Shown in pieces: positions 10,580 to 22,749 of a stretch of 64,000 bases of DNA. The notes beneath the pieces are model-generated. The model was not told where the DNA came from. It made no database searches and saw nothing but the letters and a program-made list of their open reading frames with translations. The stretch's first letter is position 1. Each line of letters starts with the position of its first letter. The translations under genes and the position numbers were made by a program. This DNA comes from Zantedeschia hybrid cultivar (lineage: Eukaryota; Streptophyta; Magnoliopsida; Alismatales; Araceae). The stretch is taken from NCBI GenBank assembly GCA_030544215.1, contig JARZZO010000011.1, positions 1,970,001-2,034,000 of the forward strand, in the 5' to 3' direction.

Positions 10580-13515
10580 TTTTCTTAGGAATGTTACAGG
10601 CCTCTAGAGATGGAGAAGTCCCTAGAGAAGGAAACACTGATGATTCCTCATCTATCGAGGATGAGCATATAATCTCTAGAAGGTTCGTTCTTAACCCTAA
10701 TGTGGACAATGAGCATATCAATATTCTGTCTCGATACTGACCGAAGGAGCTCATTCAACTTCTCTCTCCTAGCAAGATGTTGGTATCATCTATCCTCAGA
10801 AGACACGCTTCCAAGGTTCCTCTAACAAAGCTCACTCTCAATGGGGACATCCAAACTCCCAACCCACTCGGCAATCTCTCCCACTACATAAACCTACCTT
10901 CATTCACCCTACAATCCAAGCCCAGCAAGGGGCACAACCTCCATTCATCCTGAGACAATCATCTTTGGTCCAACTAAGCACTCAGTCCATGTTCTCCGAA
11001 CTGGAGCAACCTCCCGTGGTCTACCTTGTTCTTCAACTTCCCCTTAATCAGGCTACAACCCTCTCTCGGCAAGGGGAATTCCTGTCCAAGCAGGATATTG
11101 AAGCTTGCATTCACCGCATCATAGTAGAGAACCTCACTGCGAGACCACCGCACTCTTTACTCAATTATTGCCAGCTTTCACTAGCTTACTTTTCACCAAG
11201 ATTCAAGGTTTCCCAAATACCACAAGTATGACGAAACCACGGATCCTCATCACCATCTCGCAGGATTCCTCATGGACTCTTATCAATGGCTATATGATAG
11301 GGTGCTTCATGTTCACCTCTTCTAAAAGTCTCTCGAGGACGAGACCCTCCGGTGGCTCTCTTCACTCCCAGCCATGAAACCTGTCAATTTCGACATGGTT
11401 TCCATGAAATTCATAACTCACTTGTTAGTATTAGGTGGTCTGAAAGTCAATCTAATACTATGTATCATTCAATTTATTAATATAATGGCGTTAATTCATT
11501 GTGTGTAATTAGTTCGATCTATGATTATCGTATCACGATGAAGTCCATGAACATGTGCAACAATCTTCGGATTATGATGAGATCATAATTATGGAACCGA
11601 AGACTTATAAACACATGTTCTTAGTTATTCCTATTCGGAAGATGTTTGAGATGGACATCAAACATCCAGATAGACTAGTACATGTTTCTTCAGCTCATAT
11701 GATGAGAGTGACTGATCCTATAAGTCACTTGTATGGAGACACTATGCTGGACTTGTAGGTGTTCATTAAGGAATGAGTTCACTAAATTGATCCGACCTAG
11801 AATCGTTGGATGGTATATACCTCACTGTTAACTAGCTCGATTATTTTGTCTCAGTTGCGTAGATGATCCTTAGACTTGAGACACCAAAGATAACTTGTTG
11901 GTACGTCTCTGAGCTTTGACTTTGACTAACGAATCCCTAGCCATAGGTTATCAATAAGTCAAATGATCGGGATCAGAAAAATGCCATCGAAGGTAATTGT
12001 GTGTTCAATATGGGATCATCTGCTCTCGGTGTTATGAGAGAGAATGTTCTGGGAATGATGCGCTTAAGTCTCTGGCCAGGGTAGACACTGTATCAGATAA
12101 AGAGTTATCCGATATAGATTAGTGGCATCCGATTCAAGTGAATCGACCAGCCATGGTTTAACAGTAAACTATATCCTAGGTCGATTTGTGAGCATTGCAT
12201 GGATGAAGGATTATATCCGCGCGCTAACCAATGACAGAAAGGTTCCAATAAAGGGTTGCGATAACCCCAATACCATTCAGGATCACGCGATGTTGCTTGG
12301 CATTCAACATGATCGAAAGCCCATCCGAATTTATTGTGGAACATTAAATTCGGTTGATTAATTAATATAAAGATATTAATTAATCTAGTAGGTCCGTAAA
12401 GAGTTATTGGGCAATGGGCCATTAACTGGACTGGTATTTGGGCCTAGAGGGTCACACGCAAAAGGTTTTCAAGTCGATGGATAATTAGACGAGATTTCGG
12501 ATAAGTATGGATTTTTATGAAAAACTGCAAACATACTTATTATAAAAGAACGGCTGCTAGGTCGAGGGCCAACAACCTTGACCTAGCCGCCACCCTCTCC
12601 TCTCTCCTCTCTCCTGGGCGCACATCTCGAGGTCGGCCCTCTGGAGGCTCCGCTTCGGCTCCCGACAGCTCCGCCTTCCGTCCGACGGGAGTTTCCGATT
12701 CCGCATGTCGCGGCGGATTACGCATAGCCAGACGGGATCTACGAACGCCGCATCGAGCGAGGAGGCGAGGACGATCCATCGCGAGGAGAACCGCATGGAT
12801 ACCGCTAAAGGCCGGGCACTTGCGCGGCTTGCGGCATCGCTCCGACGAAATCGGAGAACGAACGCGGATTCTAATCCACGCAAGATAAATTAGATTTTCG
12901 CCGTTTTTCGGTCGAATCTCAACACAGCGAACCCAACATCACTTTAGTCATATGACTACCATGTTGCCTACCTTATTCGACCTCGTAATGGAAAAAATGA
13001 AGTCCGATGAAGACTCCACACACTTTGCAAATAAGTGGCGGATAATGGCCTCTAAGGCGAAAGTCACGATCCTCAAATCTCAGGCGGTCACCATATTGGT
13101 GAATAATGCCACCCCTCCGCTCCGTGCAATCCTTATGCTCAGCGAACTCCATACTTTTGCACAACTTTACAATAGGGCCAGGGTCATACAATCACAAATC
13201 AAGGATTCCACTCTTTCAGCTGATTCAGAGGAAAGAGGAATACCTAGGTCCCGACCACAGAAGGACCAAGAATGAACAAGTCAACACCTTCGAGCAACTT
13301 TTTAAAGCCATCAATTAGTCGTGTCGTATCGAGAATAGTTCGAATCCTCCCTCTAACCAAAAGCAATACTCGATAGTCCCTCCTCCAAACACCTATAGCA
13401 GGCCAGGACCCAAAAGGACATCTTATCCTCCTGGAGTCTCTAGCAGACATTTTCTATGCTCTTATGTTGTGCAATGCCATTCAACCTCCCTCACAACAGT
13501 TTTCCGCGTAATGCC
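10580..13515 (+). pseudogene. Gypsy-type gag pseudogene, split by a solo LTR
   Basis: Plus-strand coding remnants: an acidic/Ser-rich N-terminal stretch (10590-10960), a capsid-like part at 11200-11422 (FPKYHKYDETTDPHHHLAGF in one frame, LEDETLRWLSSLPA in another), and 12944-13275 (HFANKWRIMASKAKVTI, LHTFAQLYNRA). The part ending KFITH at 11421 resumes at 12944 and runs open through the next Met residues to EKMKSDEDSTHFANKW. Removing the LTR at 11423-12938 plus one 5-bp TSD restores the frame exactly. Stops and frameshifts occur elsewhere. No protease, RT or integrase of this element is seen, so it was either gag-only or has lost pol. Confidence 0.7.
11423..12938 (+). mobile_element. Copia-like solo LTR with TSD TCACT
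   Basis: Starts TGTTAGTATTAGGTGG, ends GCGAACCCAACA, 1,516 bp. A perfect 5-bp duplication TCACT lies at 11418-11422 and 12939-12943. A second copy is present in inverted orientation at 13521-15073. No internal coding remains, so this is a solo LTR left by LTR-LTR recombination. The last 350 bp are GC-rich (12560-12900). Assignment to Copia is by overall look and is tentative; LTR status and borders are secure. Confidence 0.88.
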
Positions 13516-13520
13516 GACAC

Positions 13521-15073
13521 TGTTGGGTTCTCGGGTTTCTTTGGATCGCTCACGCAACGGAAAATAAAATAAAAACAGCGATCCATTTTTCTCGTTTCGA
13601 ATAAATAAAATCGACAATCATATTATCAAGGTCTTACCGTGTGCGGATTCGAATCTGCAACCGTTCGGTTCTATCGGTGCGACACCGCAAGCCGCGCAAG
13701 CGCCTGGCCTCTAGCGAAGTCCACGCAATCCTCCTCGCGATGGATATCCTCACGTTCCTCGTTCTTTGCAGCCCACAAAACCTCCGTCGGTCACCGCAAC
13801 GATCGCCGCAACGCGCGGACAATTTCCCATCGAACGGGAGTCAAAGAAGCGGCAGAGTAGATCCAGATCTGTCTGGGACGCCAGAGAGAGAGAGAAACAG
13901 AGGAGGGGCGGCTAGAATTAGCAGCAGCTTGGCCTGCTCGGCCCGTTCGCTGTGTTTTATACTAACCGGGCGGTTTTTCATAAAAATCCCCAGTTTATAT
14001 AAAACCCACTTATTTATCCATCACCTTGATAATCATTTGCGTGTGACCCTCTAGGCCCAATTACCAGTCCGGTTAATAGTCCAATAAGCCCAGTGACTCC
14101 TCACTGACTTTATTAATCAATTAATAACTCTTTATTAATTAATTAATCAACCGAATTGATGTCGCACATCGAATTCGACCGGACCTCCGATCACGTTGGG
14201 TGCCAAGCAACACTGCGTGAACCCGGAAGGTATCGGGGTTAAGTAACCCACTCTTAGAACCTTTCCGCCGACAGTTACCGCGTGGATATAATCCTTCATT
14301 CGTACAATGCTCTCGAGTCAAGTCAGGGTATGGCGTGCTGTCAAACCCTAACCGGTCGACTCACTTGGATTGGATGCCGCTGATGAATATCGGAAAACTC
14401 ATTTCCCGATATTATCGTCCGCCCTGGCTAGGGACTTTCGCGCATCCTTCCTAGAGCATTCTCTCTCTAAGTACCGAGAGCGAATGATTCCTTATTGACA
14501 CACAATTCCTTTCGTCGGTATTCCGCTGTACCCAATCCTTGGCGTTTTAGAATCTCGTGGTTAGAGATTTGTAAACCAAGATCAAAGCACAGATGTCCAC
14601 CGACAAGGGGTCCTTGGTGTCTTAAGTCCGAGGACCATCCACGCAACTGCGACAATAGAATCAAGCTGGTTGACAGTGAGGTACAATACCATCCAGCGAT
14701 TCAGTCGGATCAGTTCAGTAAACTCATTCTCCAATGAGCACCTACAAATTCGTCTTAATGTCTCCACACAAGTGACTTATGAGATCAGTCACCCTCATCA
14801 TATGAGCAGGAGTAATCTGTACTAGTCTAACTGGATATCCGATGTCCTTCTCGGATTTCCTCCAACTAGGAACGATTAAGAATATGTGTGTTTAAGTGAT
14901 CAGTCTCATTAGTATGATCTCATCATAATCTAATCACCATTGCACATATTCATAGACTTCATTATGAGACGATAATTAATACGATCTACACATAATGAAT
15001 ATTATGCCATTGTATTAATAAATGAACGAGATTTACATAGTCAGATTGGCTTGTAGGCCACCTAAAACTAACA
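13521..15073 (-). mobile_element. Second copy of the same solo LTR, inverted
   Basis: Plus strand reads TGTTGGGTTCTCGGG ... CACCTAAAACTAACA, the reverse complement of the 11423-12938 LTR with scattered differences. Length is 1,553 bp. Flanks are GACAC (13516-13520) and AACAC (15074-15078), a 4-of-5 match consistent with an aged TSD. It lies just after the gag pseudogene, about 580 bp from the first copy. Confidence 0.82.
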
Positions 15074-15149
15074 AACACCTCCAAATACTGCCAGTGCCAT
15101 AGGATGCCTATGTAAGGATTAAGACGGGACGATGAAGAACGCATCGAAA

Positions 15150-15535
15150 ACTAACTAAAATCGGTCCCACCTGTCCTCGATCCATTTCAAATAAAAAAAA
15201 CAAAAACTGAAAAACCGGGTGATCGAACACCACCGTGTGCGGATTCAGATCAACGTCTGTATCGATTACGTTCAAGTGATGCCGTTAGCCGCACAAGCAT
15301 CCGGTCTCTAGCAGTATTTACACGATCCTCTGCAACGGTTTGTCCTCGCTCCCTCATCTGAATCAGCACACTCGCTGAAGATTATTCGCCGCAACGGTGC
15401 CCGCAGCAAGTGGGCGGAGGTTTCGCGACCATCGGAAATCACGCGCAGCGGAGACGGAGAAGAGCCCGGCGCCCCGAAGGGGGCGCCCAGAGGAGGAGGA
15501 GAGAGAGGGGGGACGACCTTGTGTGCCGGAGACTC
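15150..15535 (-). repeat. Diverged partial copy of the same LTR family
   Basis: The plus-strand words CACCGTGTGCGGATTC and 'CCGCACAAGC..CC GGTCTCTAGC' recur from 13634-13730 in the same relative orientation, with lower identity. The end (15400-15530) is GC-rich like the matching part of the full LTR. No TSD is recognised. Confidence 0.5.
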
Positions 15536-15895
15536 GCCATTCTAGTATCGGGGTATGCCCAGAGCCATAGCTTTCAAGATTACCCCTTGATTTATTTGAA
15601 GTCCCTTGGTGTTGGATTGTTGTGCATCCTTGTGTGTGCCAAGGCCTGTGGATCCAGTACCAGAGGGTCCTCTGGATTGTGGTATCAAATAACACCTTCC
15701 CCTTTCTCATTTTAGTTCTCATTTGCCATACTTGCAACTTAACAGACTATAGGTTTTTTCATTCTCCCAAGAGGCTTAGTTGTTGATTCCGAAACCCCAT
15801 CATTTTGGCGGGTTGCCCAAAATCGAGTTCTTTTTCATAACGCCCATTTATCACTTCGTTACTCTCCGTTGAAAAATGGACGTCCTAGAGGGGGC

Positions 15896-16960
15896 TATAG
15901 ACATCCGATTTTAGACGTCCCGATGGTCCTCAGATAACCGCCAGTACCATGACTCCAAGTATGTCCCTACCTTGCTTCATGAACAGCCAATTAACCCCAC
16001 TTAAAACCCAGTTAATTAGTCAGCTTTCAGCCATGGACGAAAGAACTTTGCGCCGTCAAATGGACTCCAAAGGACAACTATCGATGTCGTCAAAATTGGA
16101 CTTGACGGCTATTGTTTCTAGCCTTAAATGGTGCTCAACTCTATCGTCTAGAAGTCAGAGGATGACACTTATAGGCGCCATCCAATTTTTTGGACAGCAC
16201 TTTTGGCTGCCGTCATCCTATCCAGACAACACATAAGACTACCGTCCACTACGTCTGACCTAGTCAACCGTAGCCCCTGTGATCTCCACCCACTATGGCC
16301 ACCACTCTCTATAAACCCGACACCCACTCACTCCATGTGGCTAGTCAAACCATGAACACCATCCCTTGGCCCTCTCCTATTGGTCCAAACCCAAAGAATG
16401 AGAATTTAAATCCCAAAAATCCTTATTTTTCACTCATTCTATAAAAACCACATGGGTGGCCCCATGAAACGAGGTTGGACAGAGTTGGAGACCTGCGGTT
16501 GAGACTTGGAGTCCTTGAAGTGCCACGAGCTCGAAAGCCTACACTTGAAGCACGCATGCGACCACACGGAGGAGCCTGGCTATGCTCTCTAAGCTCTTTC
16601 CTTCATTTTCTCTTTCATTTAGCATGCAATCTTCATGCATTATCTCCATGTGTAGTGTTAGCTTCACTTAGTTTTTACACTTTCTTACGCTCACACACAC
16701 TCTTTACACTCGTTTGCATGCATTTAAGCTACCATAGAACCCAATTACAAAGAGGTTTTCCACCAAAAAGAAATAGGGAGGTGAGTGGCCATAACACTTG
16801 GTAACTTTCCTTCCCAACCACCCAATCGGAGCGTTAACCCCTAATTCTTTCCATTCTTTGCATCTACATGAATAGTTACTACGTCTAGCAGCACTAATTG
16901 CGTCATTTTTTGTGTCTTTCTCACAACTATTACCTAGAAATCAGAGCACAGAGCCCTCCT
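15896..16960 (+). mobile_element. Gypsy-family LTR-like copy B
   Basis: Homologous to copy A (9683-10560) in the same orientation but extending about 100-150 bp further (to the TTACCTAGAAATCAGAGC region near 16940). It is preceded by a purine-rich run (AGAGGGGG, about 15889-15896) that could be a polypurine tract. Together A, gag and B outline one degraded Gypsy element. The right border is approximate. Confidence 0.6.
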
Positions 16961-16999
16961 TCCCGACCGGCTGGAGGTGGAGGAGAGAAGAACACACAT

Positions 17000-17230
17000 T
17001 CATCTCGCTCACACTCACTACGCGATCACTTCATTCATGTGGAGTACAGGTCAGGTAAACTTGCTCCTGGCGATCACACTCCATTTCTTTTTCACCTGCT
17101 TGCCTAGTGTTGCAGCGCACGAGTCTTGTTTCGAGTGGTTCGACTGCATTGCATCACCAAGGTAACGTGCACTTTGGAGTCCCGCGAAGAAGGGAGGGCC
17201 ACTCGAGCGTCGGTAGGGATGAAGGGCTCC
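17000..17230 (+). repeat. Gypsy-associated repeat 'X', plus copy
   Basis: Plus-strand counterpart of 9363-9680. It sits between LTR-like copies B and C. No coding function is recognised. Confidence 0.45.
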
Positions 17231-18060
17231 GGGCTCCGATTCCTAGGTAGTTGTTGCAAAAAAGCACAAATTAGGTAACCCGATCAGCGCTACGAAGTGT
17301 AGTAACTACTCATGCAAGTGATTAAAACAAGAACAAATGAAGGATGAACTCATCGGATGAGTGGTTGGGATGGAGAGTGACTAAGTATGGGTGTGAAACC
17401 TCTTAGAAATTAGGTGTTAGGAATACCTACGTGCATGTATGAATGTGTGCATGTAAATGCAAGAACATGGAGATTTTCAAAGTAGGGATTTTGTTATAAA
17501 AAGAAGAATGAAATAAATGCATGAAAATGAAAGGGAGAGAGGTTGGAGATCAAGCCCAGTTTCTCCTTGGTGGTTGGGGACGTCCTCAAGAGAGTTCTCC
17601 TCATCAGTAAGCAAAGCTCCAAGGCTCCAACTTCCAACCCTCTTTCATGGGTGGCACCCATGGAGTTTTTATAGATGGAGGGAGGATTTTTTTTTTGGGT
17701 GTAAATCCCCGTTTTTTGGGTTTGGACCAATGGAAAATGGTCAAGGAAGGTGTTTGTGGTTAGACTAGCCGCATGGATTGAGTGGGTATCAGGGTTGTGG
17801 AGAGTGGTGGCCGTAGTGGGCGGAGAACGTGGGGGACTACAGTTGACTGGGTTGAATACAGTGGACGGCAGCTTCAGTCTCCGTCCGTGTTATTGGATGG
17901 CGACCAAATATGCCGTTCAGAGGCAAGGACGACAAGCAAGTCTGCCATCTAGATGGGTAGGCGGCAGGCTAAATAGCCACCCAACGAATTGGACGATGGT
18001 TGGAGTTGACATCCAACTAATTGGATGATAGTTGTTGTTGACGTCCAAAGACTGATATGG
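17230..18060 (-). mobile_element. Gypsy-family LTR-like copy C, inverted
   Basis: The reverse complement contains the same blocks as copies A and B in the same order: GCCACCACTCTC, CCATTGGTCCAAACCC, the CTCCATGGGTG-like block before the transcribed part, CATTTACATGC and a final GGAGCCCGGAGCCC region. Divergence is higher than between A and B. The 5' end is unclear beyond about 18060. Confidence 0.5.
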
Positions 18061-20395
18061 GGCCAAAGAAGGGATGATTCAATAGGATGTGAACCATATG
18101 GAGATGTTCGTACAAGACTACCATAGTCTACATTTCCATGGTTCTGCTCTCCTACTTGTCTCTAGCCTCATCCTTCTGCCTCTTCTAGAGTGCTTGCTTT
18201 GGACGAACCCCTAGGTTAAGGTCAAAAGGATGGGGTATATCGATCTTTTGGACTTTTGATGCAACTCAACGTGGTGGAAAGGTGTGTGCCTTTTCTCTTG
18301 CCTTTTTCTACCTATCCAGATTCCAGTCTTCCACCCCTATTTTCTTACACGAACAGGAGGTTTCTTTCTCAGGCCACACCTTCTTCTTCCTTCCTCACTT
18401 CACAGTTCCATCATTTAAGAAATCTTCATCTTTTATGGTTCTTCTTTCCCTTTTATATGTAATGGATAGCATCAAAGTTCATCATTCATTGTTCGTTCTT
18501 TTTTTAAAAGGTAATAGGACAATAAAAATATACACCATCCTAGCTAGGTGCTCATTCGGTAAAGATGCATTCATTTTCTTCATTACTAGGAGCATGGGCA
18601 TTGCCACTATTCATCAACAAGTGGCCGACGCTAGACACACGAACTCCATTGTACCACAACAAGGACATGCAAATCATATTTAACTTCAACCTGATGCAGG
18701 GAACAAGTTATATCATGCTCGAAGTGCATGCCCATGCAGTCAATTTAACAGAAAGGTAATAGATTATGTACTCTGTAAATTGAAATACAGAGATAGTAAC
18801 ATTTTACGTCTGGAATATTGCATGACCGATAACGTCATATGCACAACCCATTATAGTGTGTAGAGGTAGTAACATATTATGCCCGAAATATTGCATGATT
18901 GATAACGTAGTATTGGCAACTAGTTATAGTGAGTTTTCCTTCGATGTTCGATGTTATGAACACAACTAAGTTGGATGCCATGATGTGGTGTTGAATGAGG
19001 ACACTGAGGTGCTTGGGTCACGCCTTGAGCTGGAGGCTGTGAGTGCTCAATTCAACATGCTATCATATCATAATTCAATATTAACATGAAAACATGATCG
19101 TGATCCCCAAAGATCGAGGATCTCAATAATAAGATAATTGCTACTTGCATGTCCAATAGAGAGATTTTTGTAGAGTCTTCTATTTTTTCCTCTTCAGCCG
19201 GTCGAAGAAAAAGAGCCTTCTTTTGGTTCTCTCTCTCTTTGTGTTGTGCTCTTCACCTTGCTCATTCGATTCCTTGCAAAAGAAATAAGGAACAAGAGAA
19301 AGAAAAATATGATTAGAGTTTTGAAAGTAGTGTAATATATATTCTAAAAAGAATAAGAAACATGCAACTAAACTAAGAAACTCACTTTTTGTATATTCTT
19401 TTAAACTCCTAAACAATGGGTTGGTGTAAATGAAGTGAGTGTGTAAAACAAGATGTGATGAATGCTATGTGAACTAATAAAAATAGTAAATAAAACAACT
19501 ATCAAATCAATGAAAATTAGAAAGAAGAAGAAAGGAGAAAGAAGAAGGTTGACCCCTCCCTAGCCATCATCCTTCTATGCTTCAAAAGAAGAGATTGGAA
19601 GAAGAGGAAGAAACTCCAAAGTTTGTCCACGTTTTCAGAAAGAGGCACTTCCTTTCATCTTGATGAGAGTTCCGATTCATACAATGGCCAACTTCTTTGA
19701 AGACCCAAAGGGGTTATGTATATATTGAGTGCTCTTTCGAACAATTTGAGCTTCAAAAGGCTCTCTCTCGGCCTCCGAATTGCCAAAGATAAATATCACC
19801 AATTTAGAAATCTTTTCACCATGTAAACCAGATAATCTCGGTCAAACTACACTTAACATTAATTCACTGAATCGCGTCGCTCCAAGACGACGCTTATTAA
19901 AAACGCGTCGACCAACCTTGACGTCTTTTGGGTGGTCAAAATAAGAAAGATAAATCTGAAAAAAAGAAAGATAATTAAAAAACTTAAAAGACGTCGACTA
20001 CGAAAGACGCGATTTAGATAAATAGGAAATTAACTAAGACTAGAAGGACTAGAAAAGCTAAATCACATCGACCATGGGCGAAGCCATTCAATTTAATCCT
20101 TATTGATTAAGAAATTTGAGTCAAAATTAATTTCTTCTAGAAATCTAAACGATGTCGACTATGAACGACGCTAATTGAAAAATCTCAAGAAAAATAGGTA
20201 AAAATTAATCAATAATTAAAAATCAGACTATTTTCGGAACATCATAAATGTGATATAAAATTTACTCAATGTGAAGTCAAAATTAACATGTCTACCGAAG
20301 CTGGCCCAAATATAGAGATGTCTAATAATCTCTTCGACCTCTGTCATGTTTGGGAGAACTCATTAATAGAAGTGGGACACTGACAAGAGCACATT
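18061..20395. other. Decayed MULE flank, no intact gene
   Basis: AT-rich sequence with short fragments only. 18780-18910 has two loose ~75-bp repeats, each with GTAACAT followed by TATTGCATGA and GATAACGT. 19380-19560 is purine-rich. The motif set at 19862-20200 is listed separately. Nothing resembling a complete gene is seen. Confidence 0.45.
19862..20200. repeat. Clustered GACG(T/C)CGA motifs (subterminal-repeat-like)
   Basis: Degenerate copies of a CGACGC / GACGTCGACTACGAA-like unit occur about eight times on both strands (near 19870, 19893, 19911, 19930, 19990, 20068, 20152 and 20172). Such clusters are typical of transposase-binding subterminal regions of CACTA or similar elements. No CACTA terminus or TSD was found, so the element is not identified. 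Confidence 0.4.
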
Positions 20396-20399
20396 TCCA

Positions 20400-22328
20400 A
20401 CATGAATTGACAAATTATGTGATCTACAGAGGATTCAATTGGACTTATGTGAAGAATGATGCCACACGAGTGACAACAAACTGCAAAGAGGAGGGATGTC
20501 CTTGGTAGGTTCATGCATCACTGCATAAGCTAGGGGGGCCTGAATTCAACATCAAGACATTTACAAACTTTCACAATTGTGCATGTGACCTGAAGACTCT
20601 GGGCCATCCGAGGACTACGAAGAAGTGGGTTATCGGGATTGTGAAATGGAAGATGATAGATACACTAGCTTACCGACCCTATAACATGGTAAAAGATATT
20701 GCTAGGGATTATGGGATCCGTATTCCTTGTCAACAAGCATGGAGTGGCAAGGAGTGGGTAATAAACGAGTCGCAGGGTGACGCAAGGACCAGTTATGACA
20801 TGCTGCATTGGTACAGTCATAGAGTCATTGAAACCAAGCCATGGAGCAGAGTAGATATCTATTGGAACCAGCAAACCAGGCATTTCAAAAGGTTCTTCAT
20901 TGCTTTTGCTGCGTGTCTATATGGCTTTGAAGTGGGGTGTAGGCCAATGATAGTCCTGGACGGCACCCATGTCAAAGCGAAGGTACAAGGGCAGCTACTG
21001 CCTGCAACTATTTTGAATGGAAACAACAAGCTCTTCACTGTTGCCTACTCTGTCGTAAATGCCAAAAACAATGACAATTGGGAGTTATTCTTAAAGAATC
21101 TAAAGGAAGCTTTACTAACCGACATGAAATTAATATTCATATCCGACAAAGTGAAAAGGCTTAAGGAAGCAGTTCCTAGACTCCTCCCACATGAACTGTT
21201 ATGGGTACAGTAAGGACAGTTTCCGTAAATCTCTCACTGGTTATCGGCCTGCTTTCAAAAAAGTGCTCAGTAAAAAATTAGACAAGGTTACGTTTTCAAG
21301 GACGGGACGTGAATTTGAGTAGGCTATGCACAACATGAAACGATCTGTCCCCTACCAAAAGATTGGATACTACGTAATGACGTTAAACATTGGTCACAGG
21401 CTATGTTTCTCGAATTGAGGTAACGTATCTTCACTGAGATGAATAACATCTTATTTCGTAAAATTGTTATTATATGTACATGTCATCTATAATATCTTAT
21501 CAATAATAGGTACGCAGAAATGTACTAAAACTTGACTAAGTCCTTCAACGCATGGATAAGCGTTGCTCAGTGGGATAACATGCTTTGCCCTAAAGTTGAG
21601 AAAAATTTGGCAGGATATCTTGCAAAGAGAAGATAATATGATGTGCTAAACTATGATAGCCAATTTTTTTTTTTTTTTTGGACTAGTAGCACAGTGGTAC
21701 GGAGCCTATTCACCAATAGAGGGAACTAGGGATCGAATCCCATAAATCCTCCACATCTCCCAAAGGAAGAGAATAAACGCACCCTTAAAGCCGCTCAACA
21801 GAGCGAGAATAACTGTCAGGGGCGTGATGTCCGCTCACCACTAGCAAGATCGAACCCCCGCCCTCCCCAACTGGGGAGGCGGGGGGTGTCCACTGTTCCA
21901 CTGGAGCGGGACTATGATGGCCAATCTTAGGAGGTCACTTACGAAGGATGCAAATTTGCCACAAGCTTGGCACATTGGACATGTTCCCGTGTAATTTGGC
22001 AACTCCTTTGTATCTTTTGTCACATGCATGTGTTGTAGTAGCTGAACTACACGAAGCAGTATATGATTATGTCTCACCATTTTTTCAGTATAGATATATA
22101 GAGCAGCATATGAAAGAAACATCCAACTGGTCTTTAGACCAACCAATCATTCATTTCCAATATGTGAAAATTATACCTCTCGAGATTAATAAATTGTCTG
22201 GGCGACCGAAGAAAAAGCAAATACCTTCCATAGGTGAAATCCAGCATGTCTATATCTGTTCCAGATGTAAAGAAGAAGGTCACAATTATAGGACGTGCAA
22301 AAATCATATACCCGTTGATGTGATATAA
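20400..22328 (+). pseudogene. Mutator-like (MURA) transposase pseudogene
   Basis: Domains in order: a MuDR DNA-binding segment (20401-20640; FNWTYVKNDATRVTTNCKEE) with an in-frame TAG at 20506-20508; the transposase core 20641-21213 with MIVLDGTHVKAK (first catalytic Asp), ATILNGNNKLFTVAYSVVNA and LIFISDKVKRLKEAV (second Asp); then, after a frameshift near 21190, FRKSLTGYRPAFKKVLSKK and MHNMKRSVPY; 21511-21640 (FNAWISVAQWDNML); and 21948-22328 with a SWIM-like SHACVVVAELHEAVYDYV and a CCHC knuckle CSRCKEEGHNYRTCKN. The normal product cuts and pastes MULE DNA. Several frameshifts and stops, an intron-like AT-rich gap at 21420-21510 and a SINE at 21665-21910 make it dead. Its knuckle still resembles intact MULE transposases. 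Confidence 0.88.
21665..21910 (-). mobile_element. tRNA-derived SINE inserted in the transposase pseudogene
   Basis: Flanked by a 15-bp duplication, ACTATGATAGCCAAT (21650-21664) and ACTATGATGGCCAAT (21911-21925), with one mismatch. On the minus strand it begins with a tRNA-like head (AGTGGAACAGTGG as box A-like, GGGGTTCGATC as box B-like) and ends in a poly(A) tail, seen as the T run at 21664-21679. The ~246-bp length is usual for plant SINEs. The family is not recognised. Confidence 0.85.
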
Positions 22329-22749
22329 TGTTATCCATAACATAGCACTAGGCACATGTGAGTGTCCAAAACTTGTCGATATTATTTTGTAAGATCTCAT
22401 TGTATAGAACAATGCTTACCATATACAGACATATGTACTGATCCAAATTTACTATTAAGAGGAGACATCAAAGTTTATATCATTTAGTGAAAGATAGTCA
22501 CGAACATCATTATTATATGATTTAATTTGAATTAATCTCCTGAGAAACTATCTACCTACAAAATCGACCACACGGAGTTATATATGGATGACATTAACCA
22601 ACACTAAGATGTGTTTGTCTCAACTTTTCGTCGATGCACTGAGGGAGGAAGCAGATGGGTTTGCCGTAATGAACCTGCAATGATAAATAACATATGATAT
22701 GCGTGAAAACATACCCTTCATTACAATCCACTTGCATAAGTATGTAACG
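22329..22749. other. AT-rich spacer, nothing recognised
   Basis: Follows the MURA C-terminus. No open frame, repeat or RNA gene that I can support. Confidence 0.4.

Noticed and set aside
12517..12893. Arg/Ser-rich frames in the GC-rich end of the solo LTR
   Set aside because: Open in several phases on both strands; part of the LTR, not a gene.
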